Positions 1 through 12,481 of a stretch of 64,000 bases of DNA are shown here, piece by piece. The stretch comes from Coniferiporia sulphurascens (lineage: Eukaryota; Basidiomycota; Agaricomycetes; Hymenochaetales; Hymenochaetaceae), in the NCBI GenBank assembly GCA_002794785.1, contig NBBA01000008.1, positions 1,488,001 through 1,552,000 on the forward strand, written 5' to 3'. Under the pieces are notes generated by a model. The model was given only the letters and a program-made list of their open reading frames with translations. It had not been told where the DNA came from and did not search any database. Each line of letters starts with the position of its first letter. The stretch's first letter is position 1. The translations under genes and the position numbers were made by a program.

Positions 1-531
1 ATGTAGGATTAGGAGGACACGGGCCCTGAGGTCAGAGAGGCGAACCGTGTGCCTACCGTCTTGCGATGGAGTGGGTGCGGGTGGAACGTTCTCGTCCGGA
101 GTGGATGTCGAGGCGAGGGGGGGTGGCGATGCTGACTGTTGTCCGTGCTGCGGGCAGTTACCAGGTGGGTGACCGGGTGTGGCCGTTTTGCACCATGGGC
201 AGACGTACTGTACGCAGTAAGTGGTGAGGTGTGCCGGTGACAGGCATGCGGAGCAGTGTGTATGCAAGGATGACAAGGACAATGACTGAGAGGGAGGTTG
301 AACCAGTATAGGGCATGGCTCGGTTTGGGTGGCGGAGTTGCGATGAGTGACCACAGGGGTGGGTGGTGCTGTTGGAACTAGGGGAGGTCGACGAGCTGGG
401 CGGTAGAGGTGAGCTTGAGGGTGGAGAGGAATGAGTACCATATGAATGTCCTCCTCCTCAAGCGTCTTGTAGTCCGTGTTGCACAGAAGTCGGAGGTCGT
501 CAACCAGATTACCCAAGCGAGACTCAAGCAT
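1..531 (-). CDS. Zinc-knuckle (Gag-like) protein, partial, runs off window
   Basis: An open frame of 177 codons runs from an ATG at 529-531 to the window edge without a stop. It stays open upstream to a TAG at 580-582. The middle is proline/serine/threonine rich. It then holds two consecutive knuckle-like motifs: CSACLSPAHLTTYC fits C-x2-C-x4-H-x4-C exactly, and CPWCKTATPGHPPGNC is C-x2-C-x6-H-x4-C. Such motifs bind nucleic acid in retrotransposon Gag proteins and in some cellular RNA-binding proteins. The segment upstream (580-804) looks like an LTR remnant, which favours Gag, but only about 90 residues precede the knuckles, short for a Gag. The TTTAATAG just upstream could also be a 3' splice site, making this the last exon of a host gene. 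Function is inferred from the knuckles only. Confidence 0.5.
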   Translation of the reverse strand, partial: MLESRLGNLVDDLRLLCNTDYKTLEEEDIHMVLIPLHPQAHLYRPARRPPLVPTAPPTPVVTHRNSATQTEPCPILVQPPSQSLSLSSLHTHCSACLSPAHLTTYCVQYVCPWCKTATPGHPPGNCPQHGQQSASPPPLASTSTPDENVPPAPTPSQDGRHTVRLSDLRARVLLILH

Positions 532-579
532 TTCCGTCAATTCTTGAGCATGCCATGCCAGACTATTAAATAAATATAA

Positions 580-810
580 CTAATGATATAAATAAAGGAT
601 GGTCATATGAACAACCATCTTACTAAGTGAATGATAACGCAATGATAATGCCATACAATAGGAGCTATGATAGTTATAGTATACATAGCTCACAGTAGAT
701 GTATATAAGGAGAGCTGGTCTCTACCATGAAATACATCGGTTTACGCTGATAACCCACCTTAGCCTCACTTTCACCACTGCACCTCATCATCTACCACAA
801 CATGCATAGA
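580..810 (-). other. AT-rich LTR-like remnant
   Basis: No open frame. The segment is much richer in A+T than the LINE DNA to its right. On the minus strand it begins TGTTGTGG (at 804), contains a TATA-like TTATATAC, and ends a few bases before the Gag-like frame, the order expected of a 5' LTR. No TSD or second LTR is visible, so this is a suggestion. The right side joins the truncated 3' UTR of LINE-B copy B-I near 811. Confidence 0.3.
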
Positions 811-1016
811 TTTTAAGAGCCTCCAAGGAGGCCTAGTGTACTTATGCGCCCTATTAAGGCAAAATTAAGAGAGAGAGGAGAGAGGGAGGCATACATATTG
901 TGATTACAGAGAACCAGAACAAGTCAAAATGAGGTCAGGAAAAGAGTGTCCCTCAGAAGTGGAAAGGAGTGGCTGCAATTGCCATAGAAGAAACCAATGG
1001 GGAATCCGAATGGCAG

Positions 1017-4000
1017 TCACAAGTCAGAGGGAAATGGGGGGAGCGTACCTGAGAGCTCCAAAAGGGCCGGGTCCGCGTCCTGAGTCCTGGGTCCAAGCAA
1101 CCTGCGCACATAGCCCTGGAGGGTGTCCAAGTTGAGATTGTTGTCAGTAGGAAGGTCGTCCAAGTCCATGGCCGCAAAGGCGAGGCGAATCGCTCCAGCT
1201 GTGCATTTGGACATCTGGTTGAGGTGGCCTGTAAGGCGTAGCCAATGCCTTAAGACCAGAAGGTGGTTTTCATCTGCCCATTTGGTGTGGTGGACAGGGA
1301 GGGGGTCGCTCTTGGGCCAGACACGGTGTACCCAGGGCTGGAAGGTTTCGCATCCGCCTAGGATATGGGAGGTTGACTGTGCTGGCCAGGGTGGGTGGTT
1401 GTGCCACCTGCAGTGGGAGATCAGGCCATGTCTGTGCTGGTAGGCTGAGTCGAAGCTCAGCCAGTAGCCCCCATAGGGACCGGCATGACAGAGGACCTGC
1501 GCCACCACAGTGAGTTCCGAGCGAGGGTGGTCAACCAAGATTGTGATGAGCTTTCTTGGTCGTCGTGTGGGGGGCCCAGTTACTGCCAAGTACTTGTCGG
1601 CAGTGGAGGCCAGGGGGCGGGCCAGCTGAAGGGACCAATGCTCGTTGAGTGTGCGAGTCGCCATTTCCTTCAGAGCGGAGATAGAGGGAGTGAGGGAAGA
1701 TGGGGGAAGCTCGGTTGCTAGCTTCGCCTCAGAGTCTGCCCATTCATTTCCAGGGATGTCCTCGTGCCCTGGGCACCATCGGAAATGAATGGTTAGATTT
1801 GGAAAGGAGTCAAGGAGGGTCTTGACCCCTGCCTTCCAGAGGGGGAGGAGCTGGGCCCCCGAAGCAGAGGGCCAAGTGCAGAAAAGGCCAAGTGCCATCA
1901 GGGAGTCCGAGAGGAAGAAGATCTCCTGGACATCTGGCAGTAGGTGGTGGAGTCGTCTTGCAGCCCAGCCCAGGGCAGTTGCCAATGAGAAAATTTCAGC
2001 ATCTGTTGCTGTGGCACAAGTGGGGGAGGCAAGCTTGAGGGAGCTGATGTAGAGTGGCCCCTTCATGCCGCAGATGGCTGATCCTGAGGCATTTCCAATG
2101 CATGAGCCATCAGTGAAGACCTGCGGGAGGTGTTGGTGCAGCATGTCCTGGCTTGGGCGACATAGTGGTCGTGTAGGTTAGCAGAGACAGGCTGCCTTGG
2201 TACTGAGAAGACAATACGACCTTTACCGAAGGCAAGGGGGTCCGTCCAGGGGGGGTGTGTGTACGCTGGGATCCGTTGGACTCGGGGGACACAGACCTGC
2301 AATGAAAGGGAAAAGGGAGTGTTAGCATTGGGATTGAACTTTTTCTGCCCTACGCGGTGGGGGGTGCACCAAAGGCGCAGTGTGTGAGTGGTCTTTAAAT
2401 ACTCAAAATAAGCGAAGAAAGGGGGAGTGGAGCAAAGAAAATTTGTAGAATGAGGAGACGCGCCCTTATAGACGCCCAGTATCCAACAGCAAGCAGTATT
2501 CTGCACAGCCTGTAGTCGGTTGACTAGGGTTTTTTGTTGACGTCCATGATACCATACTGGTGCACCCCAGGATAAGATGGTGCGCACACAGGTGGTGTAG
2601 AGTCGGCGGAGGTGGATGGCAGACAGGCCCCTCTCGGTGTTGCCAAGAACGCGGAGGGCTGCCAATGTTGAGAGCCCCTTGGAGCGCATGTGCTCCACAT
2701 GAGGTTTGAAGGTGAGGCCTGCATCCCACCAGATCCCAAGCCATCGCAGGGGGTTGGTGGGTCGGACTAGGGTGGCGGCATCGATTTGAATCCCAGCGGT
2801 GTCCCAGCGATGGTAGCCAGTTCGCCGCCTGGGTGGGTGGAAATGGAGGGCCTCCGTCTTTGCTGGCTCGATGTTGAGACCAATTTGGCGAAAGAGGAGG
2901 TTGAGTTGCTGGTATGCCTGTGCAAGGGATCGGCAGTTAGCTGTAACTGAGGTGCCCATGCAGGCAATGAGGTGGTCATCAACATATGCTAGTAGTTGGG
3001 AGCCACACTGTTGGAAGCGCTGCATCACAATGCCCGCAAATATTGTCGATAGGATTGGTGAGACTGGTGACCCTTGAGGAGTGCCTAGGTCGGGTTTGGG
3101 AGCAGTCAGTAGGGTTGTGCCATCGAACGAGACGGCCACCTCCCTGTTCGTCATGAAGGAGAGACACCATGACGCCATGTCTGGCGGGCATCCCATCTTC
3201 AGCAGCTGGTGGTGGAGTCATCTTGGGTCCACCGAGTCAAAGAAGCCCTGAATGTCCACTGCTGGAATGGAACAAATGAGGCCTTTCGAGTGGGCGCCTT
3301 CGATGATCTGTAAGAGGTGCTGGGCGGCATCATAGACCGAATGGCCCTGCTGTCCTCCATACTGGTTGGGTGGCAGCCAGTTCCTTGCGTTAGCAAGGTA
3401 CTGGAGCCTGTTAGCAATCATTTTTTCGAGTAACTTGCCCATGGTTTCCTCGAGGGTAATGGGGCAATAGGAACGGTGTTAGGGCAACACTATACACCAA
3501 CATGGCGCACAGGTTCTACCAGTGAAACGACTTAGAAGAGGGATATGCAAGTTGACAAGGAGGGATCACACAGAGATAGTGGATATCCTAAGAGAACTTG
3601 ACTGAGTTCCCCAGGTCTGCATTGGTTGCTACTTATACACATTTGACTACTTAAGGGCAGGTCAAATCTATAATAAACTACCAATTGGAAGCATGAAACA
3701 GTCATGACACCATTACTATGTAATATGTCACCATACTGATGCAATATGGCGTCATTGCTCTAGAACCTTCTACTGTGACGTCATAGATCTAGAACTATCG
3801 GTGCCTGCTTACTACTGATCAGATGAAGCATACCTAATGACTAATCCATCATTATATAATAAAAGATGAAACATGAATTGAAAAACATATATATCATAAC
3901 AAATGGGGGGAGAATGGGTCCTTCTTGTTTGGCTTCTGTAGCATCACAACTTTTGCCATCCACCAGCAGGCTGGGTGGTGGCCCAGTCACAGGCAGTCGT

Positions 4001-5449
4001 TGAAAAGCGTAAGTACCTCATCAGGATAGGCGTCAACCACCCATTTAAGGGGGCGATACCCAATCCCTGAAGGGCCCAGAGCCAATAAGTTGGAGGTATC
4101 GGCCAGTGCACCTGTGAGCTCGGAGAAGAGTAATGGCGGCGCAGCTGGGGTAGGGGGAGGCAGGGGGCCGAGGCCTGCAGCCGGGAGGGGGGGGGTGGCG
4201 GAAAGAAGGTAGAACGGAACTGCTCACCCTTTTCTTCATCAGTCTGTGTGAATGTGCCGTCTCCCCGCTTGAGCGAGGGGACTTGTGTTGGTCGGATGCC
4301 GAGGCCTCGTTTGGCCCATGACCAGATGTTTGAGGGGTCGGCCTCTGATGCCTGTTCTGAGTAGTAAGTCCATTTCACAGCACAGATGCCTCGTTTGAAA
4401 GCACACCTTGCTGCTGATTTTGCGGTTGGGGTTTGGGCACTGTGGATCATGTTCAGTAAGTCCCAGCAGTTGGACGACCACCATGGTACTGCTGTCTTCA
4501 ATGGAGACCGGATTGTGGTGAAGGGGGTGAGGGCGTCTGTCATTGCTTTGAGGATGGCACTGGCCTTCAAGTCTAGGGAGTTAGCATCCGTAACTTGGAG
4601 TCTGAATGCTGTTGTGAGTGCTGGGAATGCCAGCTCCATCCAACTGTCCTTGTCCTCCTTGCCGAGTTTTCAGGTTGTTGGGGTGGGGTGGGGTGGTGTT
4701 GTGGGTATCAACCATCGAATAATGTGGTGGTCGGACATCAGGGATTCGATGTTAGTGAAGGAGTCCATGATGGACTCTGGATTAATTGTTGGGGGAGCCC
4801 ATACCATGTCGATCAGGCATCATTGATGCCCCGGTAGGGGCCTCATGTCGCAATCTGGTGGGTGGGCTGGTTCGAGGCCATTGACCCTGAAGAAGTCGTC
4901 CAGGGGTTGCGCCCTGCGATTCTCCTCCTGGGTGGAAGCGAGGTTGGACCACAAGTGGTGGCGACGGTTAAAGTCGCCCGCCACCATGAGGGTAGAGGCA
5001 ATTGCCAAGGGGAGAGAGAAAAGAAACGTCTCACCTGGGTATCCAAGTCTTGCTTCTGCCCGGTCGGGGGGCAACATACCGTAGTAGTTGCACACCCTGA
5101 CAGGGCGGTTGCCCTGGATCTCCACTGTCATGACGTCAGTGCTGCTTGAGGCTGGACTGACAACTGACCATGAAGACTGGGGGAGGGACTTTGCGACATA
5201 CGTCACCACCCTAGGTCGGGTGGCCGGAGGGAGTACTGGTGTGAAACTGGGGATGGTCGGCACGTTGAATACCGGTTCCCTGTCTGGGTTAGTGAGGGAG
5301 GGCTGTAGCCCGATTTGATACCACGGCAGCTCCTGGATCAGAATCAGGTGAGGGGGGGAAGGTTCATCAGTGAGGACAGGAATTAGGGAATGAATCACTG
5401 CAAGTGAGCGGGCGGCATTCCACTGGAGTACATGGATTTGTGCACTCAT
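1017..5449 (-). pseudogene. LINE-B ORF2 (APE endonuclease-RT-RNase H), B-I
   Basis: The ORF starts at the ATG of ATGA (5449). The APE endonuclease comes first (5449-4820: HVLQWNAARSL, QELPWYQIG, VAGDFNRRHH), and nicks target DNA to prime reverse transcription. RT blocks follow, with FFDSV, GTPQGSPVSPILS and an intact LLAYVDDHL active site near 2980. RNase H (FTDGSCIGNASGSAIC near 2120, catalytic Asp, then TDAEIFSLA and FLSDSLMAL) and a C-terminal His/Cys segment (SHCRWHNHPPWP..HILGGC) end at 1017. A solo LTR (3477-3901) cuts the RT N-terminal region, and frameshifts occur near 4820-4640 and 2100. The protein is non-functional but the YVDD and RNase H residues survive. Confidence 0.85.
3477..3901 (-). 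mobile_element. Solo LTR, family LTR-b (425 bp)
   Basis: The AT-rich segment starts TGTTAGGGCA and ends TATCATAACA, so it has TG..CA ends. It is flanked by AACGG (3472-3476) and AATGG (3902-3906), a 5-bp TSD with one substitution. Removing it restores the LINE-B sequence as at 41181-41210. On the minus strand it has a TATA-like TGTATAAGTAGC about 240 nt before the CTAACA end, which suggests minus orientation. It is the only copy in the window. Confidence 0.8.
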
Positions 5450-7474
5450 TGGTCCTCCTCCATGAAGGTGTCGGTGTCCTCTTCAACCTGGAGGGCGGAG
5501 TCGATGATGCAGAAGTGCTTCTTCTTTGGGCAGGTGGGAAGGGTGGCGGGGTGGTTGCCCTGGCAGTTAGCACAGTGGTGGGGGTGGGGGCAGGCGTCTC
5601 CTTCGACTGTGTCATTTGCACAGTATGTGCATGACTTATGGTGGTTGGCTGTCAGGTGCTGTCCTGCACATTCAGCACAATGGGCCTGGGCTTGGCAGCC
5701 CTTCTTTCCATGACCGAGTCCTTGGCAGCACTCACACTGGGTGAGGCCGGGCCGGACCGGTGGGACCGAAAGGTGGAGGGAGGATCCGAAGAGGTAAACT
5801 CTGTTCCTCTTGAGGAGGCGTGCTCGGGTTTGCCCGTCTGGGTCGACAAAGGTGAAGGATACTGGACATGCTGCCAAGAGAGGGAGCTTTTCCGGTACTG
5901 TCGCATAGTGGGATGGGACCACGAAGTCGAGGTGCTTGAGGGAGGGGTTTTGGCGGACCTCTGCGAGGAGTGCCGCTTCTGTGATGGGGTGGGGGTTTTG
6001 CCTGAAGAAGATGTCCCTGCAGGGCACCATGGAGATGCATAATGTCAATCTAGGGCAGACTCTGGAGGGGGTTAGTTGGAATCGGTCCGAGATGGGCCGG
6101 TCCACTGGGAGGGCTAGGCAGTGGTCATGCATGTACTTTGTGAATGCATCCGCATGGCGGTCAATGATCGCTGATGTGGTGGGAGTGGATGAGGTGGGTC
6201 TTTCTGCAAAGGTGGTCACCAGGTTGCCCTTTGCGTTGAACTTGGAGGACAACACGGTGATCACATCAGCAGTAGGCATGGCCCAGAAGAAACCCCAGGC
6301 CATTTCCATGAGGGATGCGCCTGACTTATGCATAGCTGCAGGGGCAACTAGGTCCCATGGTGTTAGCACCAAGGTGGGTTCCTTGGCATACATTTTGGGG
6401 GGGGGGTGGTGGTTGCCGGACTTTCTTCGCCTTCTTTGCTGGGGCTGTCTGGGCTGCGGGGGTTGGGGGAGGTTAGCTGCAATTGCTGCTAACTGAGCAT
6501 ACGTCATTGGTGCTCCTGCCGGCACGACTTTTGCCGTGGCCTCGAGTTGAGCCAGGGTAATGGTAGTGGCGACTGTTGCCATGGTGGTGGGAGCGGGGGT
6601 GGTTCCTCCCACATTGGTGGGAGTCTGCTGTGGGGCCTGTTGCAGCCGCGGGGCAGGGTGGGAGGCCAAGGAGGAGACCTGGCGGGTGAGGTTCCCAACG
6701 TCGACTGAGAGTCACTTGATGATGTCTGCCAATGCTGAGATCTGTGAGTCTGGGGGAGTAGGTTGGGCTTGAGCCTGCTGGTTAGTCCTTGTGTTAAAGG
6801 TAAACGGGGCTCTCATGGCTGAGGAGAATGGTGCACCGAGTGAGATTCTTGCGCCCATCATGGCCTGGGCATACTCCTGCTCCGCAGCGCGGGTGGCGAT
6901 GTGGTCTGGGTCATCCCTGTCTTGCATCCGGTATGTGGTTGATAGCGCTTCATGGCTGAGGGCTGTTAGTTTCCCCAGGAATGCTGCTGTCACTTGTACA
7001 ACCAATGTGGAGTTGGTGGCCTCTTCAATTCTGGCCTTGAGGGTTTCAAGGGCCCTTTCAACGTTTGGTGCGAAGTCTGTCAGTGCTCTCATGAAACTCT
7101 GAGGTGACTGGCCGGTTGTGGGGGGTCTCAGGGGAAAGGACGTCGGCTCTGCGTTTGCCGGTCGACTGGGGGGGTGTATGCAGGTTATCCCACATCTGGT
7201 CATCAGTATCCTGGATGGCAGTTTGCTGAACCAGGGCGACATCGAGGGCGGTTTGTGTCCCCCTCTGCAGCCACTTGTTTAAGTCGCTGATGGGGGTGAC
7301 TCCCATTAGGTTGTCGTAGTTGGGGGCAGTGAGTCGCGCTGGTGGGGACAGCGAGTGGCTTCGGGGGGCGGTTGGCGACTGACGGCAGCCTGGGTTGGCC
7401 GCTCCAGACGCAGTAGAACTAGCGGTCGAGAGGCCTGTGGGTCGTAATGGACGACCACCAAACTGATCTGCCAT
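5446..7474 (-). pseudogene. LINE-B ORF1 (CCHC nucleic-acid-binding protein), B-I
   Basis: The ORF starts MADQFGGRPLRP at 7474 and ends at the TGA inside ATGA (5446-5449), about 675 codons. ORF1 proteins of such LINEs coat the element RNA and form the ribonucleoprotein. The N-terminal third is Ser/Pro rich, the middle has Pro/Ala-rich stretches, and the C-terminus carries knuckles: CECCQGLGHGKKGC is C-x2-C-x4-H-x4-C, followed by further CxxC/H motifs (CAEC, CTYC, CANCQGNH). It is broken by a frameshift near 7095 (after PVTSEF) and a TGA at about 6712 (IIK*LSVDVGN, where copy B-IV has IVKQLSVDVGN). The last 400 codons are open. Confidence 0.85.
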
Positions 7475-7878
7475 GGGGGAGTTTGAGCTGCCTGTGCTAG
7501 GGAGATGGTGGTGGTAAGAGGTCAAGAAGGGATGAAATGCCTGACAACTGATGTTGCTTCTATTTCGCATCTGATGGCTTCCATCAGTTCTAGGCCCACC
7601 CCTCGCCAACAGCAACAACAACAACAACCGACCACCACCCAGGCTGCCATCACAGCCGCCCCCACCTCCTACGCACAAGTGGCCACAGCAGTGGCCCCTC
7701 CAACAACCGCCAACCCTTCCCCAGTGGCCCCAGCCGTTGGGGCGGTCATCAATCCAGTGCTGAAAAAGAAGAAGCACACATGGAAGGTGCCCCCCCTGCC
7801 CACAATGTATGCCAAGGACCCAACCTTGGTCCTCACCCCAACCATCGGCATTCGTGCCGAAAACCAGATGTCTGTGAT

Positions 7879-10800
7879 TTTATTTTATTTTATTTTATTT
7901 TATTATTCCTGCAGTATTACATAATTACAAGCTGCCCCCCGAAGGGGGGGCCCTAACTACATAACAACGGAGGCGTCCGTCATCGCGCATCACACAAAAC
8001 TGGGCGGGGGCTCTGCTCCCTAGATGGGTGCTGGTGTGTGAAGAGCCCCTATTTAGTAGGAGGGTGAAGGGAGAGGGAGGAGTACATATTGCTACGAACA
8101 AACTGGGCGGTTAAGGGCAGGTAAAAGTAGGAAGCTTAGAATTGGAAAGGGAGGGCAAGAGCACCGGCCAGGACATATTCAAGGGAATTCAAAGGGCAGT
8201 CGCTATTCAAGAGGAAAAGGGGGGAGCATACCTGAGAGCTCTAAAAGGGCCGGGTCCGAGTCCTGGGTTCGAGGTCCGAGCATACGATGCATGTAATCCT
8301 GTAGGAGGTCCAGGTCCATATCCTCATCGGTTGGGTGTCCGTCTAGGTCCATAGTGGCGAAAGAAAGCTGTATGGCACCTGTGGCATGGTCGGAGAGGCA
8401 GTTTAGGTGCCCCATTAGCTTAAGCCATCGGCACAAAACCAGGAGGCGGTTTTCGTCAGCCCACTCTGAGTGGTGGGTTGGGGGAGGGTCTCGAGGTGGC
8501 CACACATGTCGTATCCATGGGTGGAATGTGCTGCGGCTGCCTAGAATGTGGGCGGTCGACTGTGCGGGCCAGGGGGGGTGGTTGTGCCATCTGCAGTGCG
8601 AGATTAGGCCATGCCTGCGACAGTAGGCCAAGTCAAAACTCAGCCAGTAACCCCTGTAGGGACCGGCGTGGCAGAGGACTTGTGTGACTGCAGAGAGCTC
8701 GTTACATGGGTGGTCGACCGCATGCATGAGCAGTTTACATGGTCAGCGTGAGGGGAGGCCATGGACTGCCAAGTACTTGTCGGCAGTTGAGGCCAGGGGG
8801 TGGGCTAGCGAGAGTGTCCATCGCTCCATGAGGGTGTGGATGGCGACTTCTTTTAGTGCGGAGGTGGAGGGTTTAAGGTCGGATGGGGGGAGCTCCGTGG
8901 CCAGTTTCGCCTCTGTGTCAGCCCATTCATTCCTGGGGATGTCCGAGTGGCCAGGGCACCATATGAAGTGAATCGTGAGCTGGGGGTACGAATCCAGAAG
9001 AGTCTCCACACCTGCTTTCCAGATGTGAAGGAGGTGGGCACCGGGGGTGGCGGCCCAAGTACAGAAAAGGTGGAGAGCAGTCAGAAAATCGGACAGGAAG
9101 AAAATGTCCGATGCGACATGCAGTTGTGCCGGGAGGTGGCGTGCCACCCAGCCAGGGGCCGTTGCGAGGGAGAACTCCTTGGCGTCCATGGCTGTGGCAC
9201 AGGTGGGGGATTCCAGTTGTTGTGACCAGAGTCTGGTGTGGCCCAGCATTGCACAGATGGCCGAACCCGACTTATTGTCAATGCGGGAGCCGTCGGTGAA
9301 TACCTGGACATGGGGTGTGGATCCTAGTTGGTGTGCGGCTGTCATGAATGATTTTCAGGTGTCAGCGTTAACTGGAGTGATGGGGGTGGTAAAGCGGATC
9401 CGGCCTTTTGTAAATGCCAATGGGTCCGTCCATGGGGGATGCATGTATGCAGGGACCTGTTGAACCCATGGGGCTTGGACCTGCAAAGAAAGTGAGAAAG
9501 GTCTATTAGTTATGTTTTTATAAATTTTATGGCCAACAGAGTGCAGGGTGTGCCAGAGGTGAAGGGAATGGGTGGTCTTTATATACTCAAAATAGAAAGA
9601 GAGAGGGGGAATGGAGCAGAGAAAATTTGTTGAGTGGGGGGAGGCGCCTTTGAAGATGCCAAGAATCCATCGGCAGGCCGTGTTTTGCACAGCCTGCAGA
9701 CAGTTTACCAGAGTTTTTTGGCGGCGGCCATGGTACCACACTGGCGCTCCCCATGACAGGACGGAGCAGACGCAGGAGGTATAGAGGTGGTGAAGGAGGA
9801 GGGCCGATATGCTGTGTTGGGTGTTGCCCAGGATGCAGAGTGCGGCGAGGGTGGAGAGCCCCTTGGAGCACATTCGCTCTATGTGGGGCTTGAAGGAGAG
9901 GCCTGGGTCCCACCATATCCCCAACCACTGGAGTGGGATTGAGGGGCGGATCAGCGTGTTGGGGTCGACCTGTACACCGGCTGTGTCCCAGCCATTATAG
10001 CCGATACATTGCCAAGGGGGGTGGAAATGGAGGCATTCCGTCTTGGTGGCTTCAATGTTGAGGCTGATGGTGCCGAAGAGGGTGTCGAGTTGATGGTAGG
10101 CATTGGCGAGCTCACAGCAGTTGGATGCGACTGAGGGTCCTACACATATAAGTAAGTGGTCATCAACATATGCCAGGGCCATGGTGCCGGCTTGGTGAAA
10201 GCACCGGAGGATCATGCCTGCGAATATTGTTGACAGGATGGGGGAGACTGGTGATCCCTGGGGGGTGCCGTAGTCGGGTTTGGGGGCAGTTGGGAGGGTG
10301 GTGCTGTCGAAAGCGACTGCGACCTGCCATTCCGTCATGAAGGACAGACACCAGTTGGCCAAGTCTGGCACACAACCGAGGTCCAACAATTGTCAGTGGA
10401 GGAGCTGCGGGTGCACCGAGTCGAAGAAGCCCTGGATGTCAACTGCAAGGACCGAGCACACAAGGCCCTCTGAATGGGCGCATTCCGCTATCTGTAAGAG
10501 GTGTTGGGCGGCGTCATAGACCGAATGACCCTGACGCCCCCCATATTGGTTAGGTGGCAGCCAGTTCCTCGTGTTCGCGAGGTACTGTAGCCGGTTAGCT
10601 ATTATCTTTTCGAGGAGTTTCCTGAGGGTCTCCTCGAGGGTGATGGGCCGGTATGAGCGCGGTGAGAATGGGTCCTTCTTGTTTGGCTTCCGGAGCATTA
10701 CCACCTTTGCTGCCCACCAGCACTTGGGGTGGTGCCCCAAGTGTAGGCAGTTGTTGAAAAGTGTAAGAATCTCGTCAGGGTAGGTGTCCACCACCCATTT

Positions 10801-12041
10801 CAGGGGGCGGTAACCTATTCCTGAGAGGCCCGGAGCCGACAAGTTGGATGTATCGGCCAGTGCCCCTGTAAGCTCCGTGAGGAGTATGGGCAGGGCAGCT
10901 GGTTGAGGTGGTGGTGGCGGGGTGTTGGCCGCTGCCTGGGGTGGTGGGGGCATAAAGAAGGTTTCACAGAAAAGCTCACCTTTCTTGACATCCATTTGGG
11001 TGAAGGTGCCGTCTTGCCGTTTCAGCGATGGGATGGGGGTGGGTCAGTTACCGAGGCCGTGCTTGGCCCAGTTCCAGATGTTGGAGGCGTCCGCTTCCGA
11101 AGCCTGGTCTGCATAGAACTGCTGTTTGGCCGTCCGTATGCCCCTTTTGAAGGCTCTTCTTGCTGTTGCATGCTGGAGGGGGGTGGTGGCTGTTGTAATG
11201 GCAGAAAGTAGTGTCTTGCAGTGGGGTGACCACCATGGGACTTCCGTTTTCGATGGCTTTGAGAGACAGGTGAACGGCTGAAGGGCAGCGACCATGGAGT
11301 CGATGACTGCCTTGGCTTTGATGTCCAGCATATGGGTGTCATGCCCGGGAGACTGAAGGCTAGTTCGAGGAGGGGGAAGGCGATGTCAGTCCATTCCTCC
11401 TTGTCGGCTGGGAGTAGCCGGCATGTCTTTAGGACAGGAGGGGGGGGCCAGAATGGCACTGACCAGTGTAGGATGGCGTGGTCGGACAGCGGTGAAGGGT
11501 CGGATGTGGCCGAATCTAGTATAGAATCGGGGTTGACTGAGGGTGGGGCCCAGATCATGTCAATGGGGCACTGGCAGCGATTGCCATTGGGCCGTGAGTC
11601 AGAGTCCGGAAGATGGGCAGGCGCCAGGCCATGCCCACGAAAAAAGTCGTCGAGGGGTTGCGCCCCCAAGTCATCCCGTTGTGGGATGGTGAAGTCGGAC
11701 CACGTATTGTGGCGATGGTTGAAGTCGCCCACCACAAGTAGAGTGGTGGCTAGCACCGAGGGGAGTGAGAATAAGAAGGACTCACCGGGTACTGGGGGGA
11801 GGTGTTCTCTCGGTCTGGGGGGTGCATGCCGTAGTAGTTGCACACCCAGAGGGTGAGTTGGGATCATACCTCTATCGTCAGTACATCGGTGCTGTAAGAT
11901 GTGGCTCCGAGGATTGACCAGGAGGTGGGGGGAGGGCTCTGGATACATACATGACTACCCGAGGGCAGGCCTCTGGTGGTAGTACCGGTATGTAGCCCAG
12001 GATGGAGGGGACGTTAAGGACTGGGGTGCTAGTCGGATCGG
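7879..12041 (-). mobile_element. LINE-A copy A-II, 5'-truncated, 15-bp TSD
   Basis: The insertion is bounded by CCAGATGTCTGTGAT at 7864-7878 and 12042-12056. The 3' end on the minus strand is GGAATAATAAAA followed by TAAAA repeats. The 5' end is truncated inside the endonuclease. The 3' UTR (7879-8202) contains the family hairpin at 7934-7951 and no gene. Excising it rejoins ORF1 of A-I in frame. Confidence 0.95.
8203..12041 (-). pseudogene. LINE-A ORF2 of A-II
   Basis: It lacks the first part of the endonuclease. Readable parts: endonuclease C-terminal half (about 11948-11022, frameshifted), the linker and RT N-terminus (10995-10393; KPNKKDPFSPRSYRPITLEE, NQYGGRQGHSVYDAAQHLL), RT palm (10389-9355; GTPQGSPVSPILS and intact LAYVDDHLL near 10165), RNase H (9345-8743; VFTDGSRIDNKSG with catalytic Asp, DAKEFSLATA, FLSDFLTAL) and the C-terminal His/Cys domain (8727-8203). 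RT, RNase H and C-terminal blocks are separated by isolated stops or frameshifts (near 10390, 9350, 8735), so it looks recent. Confidence 0.88.
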
Positions 12042-12481
12042 CCAGATGTCTGTGATGGCCCTCACCAAGACGTCACATGAGTTCTTTGCCTCCCACCCCA
12101 CTGCAGACCAAGTCCTGGTCCTGTCCTCTTCCTACAATGTAAAGGGGAATATCATGACCACATTTTTTTTTTTTTTTTAAAATTATTCCTGCAGTATTAC
12201 ATAATTACAAGCTGCCCCCCCAAAGGGGGGGCCCTAACTACATAACAACGGAGGCGCCTGTCATTACGCATCGCACAAAACTGGGCGGGGGCTCTGCTCC
12301 CTAAGGGGTGCCGAAGTGTGAAGAGCCCCTATTTAGTAAGAAACAAACTGAGAGGGAGGGATACATATCGCTACGAACACACCAAGCTGGAGAGGGCAGG
12401 TTAAGGTAAGAAGCTTAGAAGTGGAAAAGGGGGGCAAGAGCGCTAGCCGAGACGTATCATGGGAAATTCGAAAGGCAGGCG

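Larger units (their letters stand above)
811..7533 (-). mobile_element. LINE-B copy B-I, 5'-complete, 3' tail missing
   Basis: A minus-strand non-LTR retrotransposon. It runs from the family 5' terminal motif (TCTTGACCTCTTACCACC on the minus strand, near 7533) through ORF1, ORF2 and about 200 nt of 3' UTR. The UTR stops at about 811, so the terminal hairpin and A-rich tail seen in other LINE-B copies (for example 50025-50100) are missing; the break coincides with the LTR-like remnant. Its 5' end abuts the middle of ORF1 of the plus-strand LINE-A copy A-I, so it is a full-length insertion into A-I. A 425-bp solo LTR interrupts the RT. Family assignment (APE + RT + RNase H, Tad1/I-like) is from domain order. 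Confidence 0.85.

Noticed and set aside
5404..6496. Long opposite-strand frames inside LINE ORFs (for example 186 codons at 5936-6496, 243 codons at 20532-21263)
   Set aside because: They are antisense shadows of ORF1/ORF2 produced by the GC-rich third positions; they contain no recognisable domain and are not kept between copies.
8240..8285. tRNA B-box-like GGTTCGAGGTCC (possible tRNA or SINE promoter)
   Set aside because: It lies in the C-terminal reading frame of LINE-A ORF2 (A-II), the related copies at the same place do not keep the box, and no A box or cloverleaf is present.
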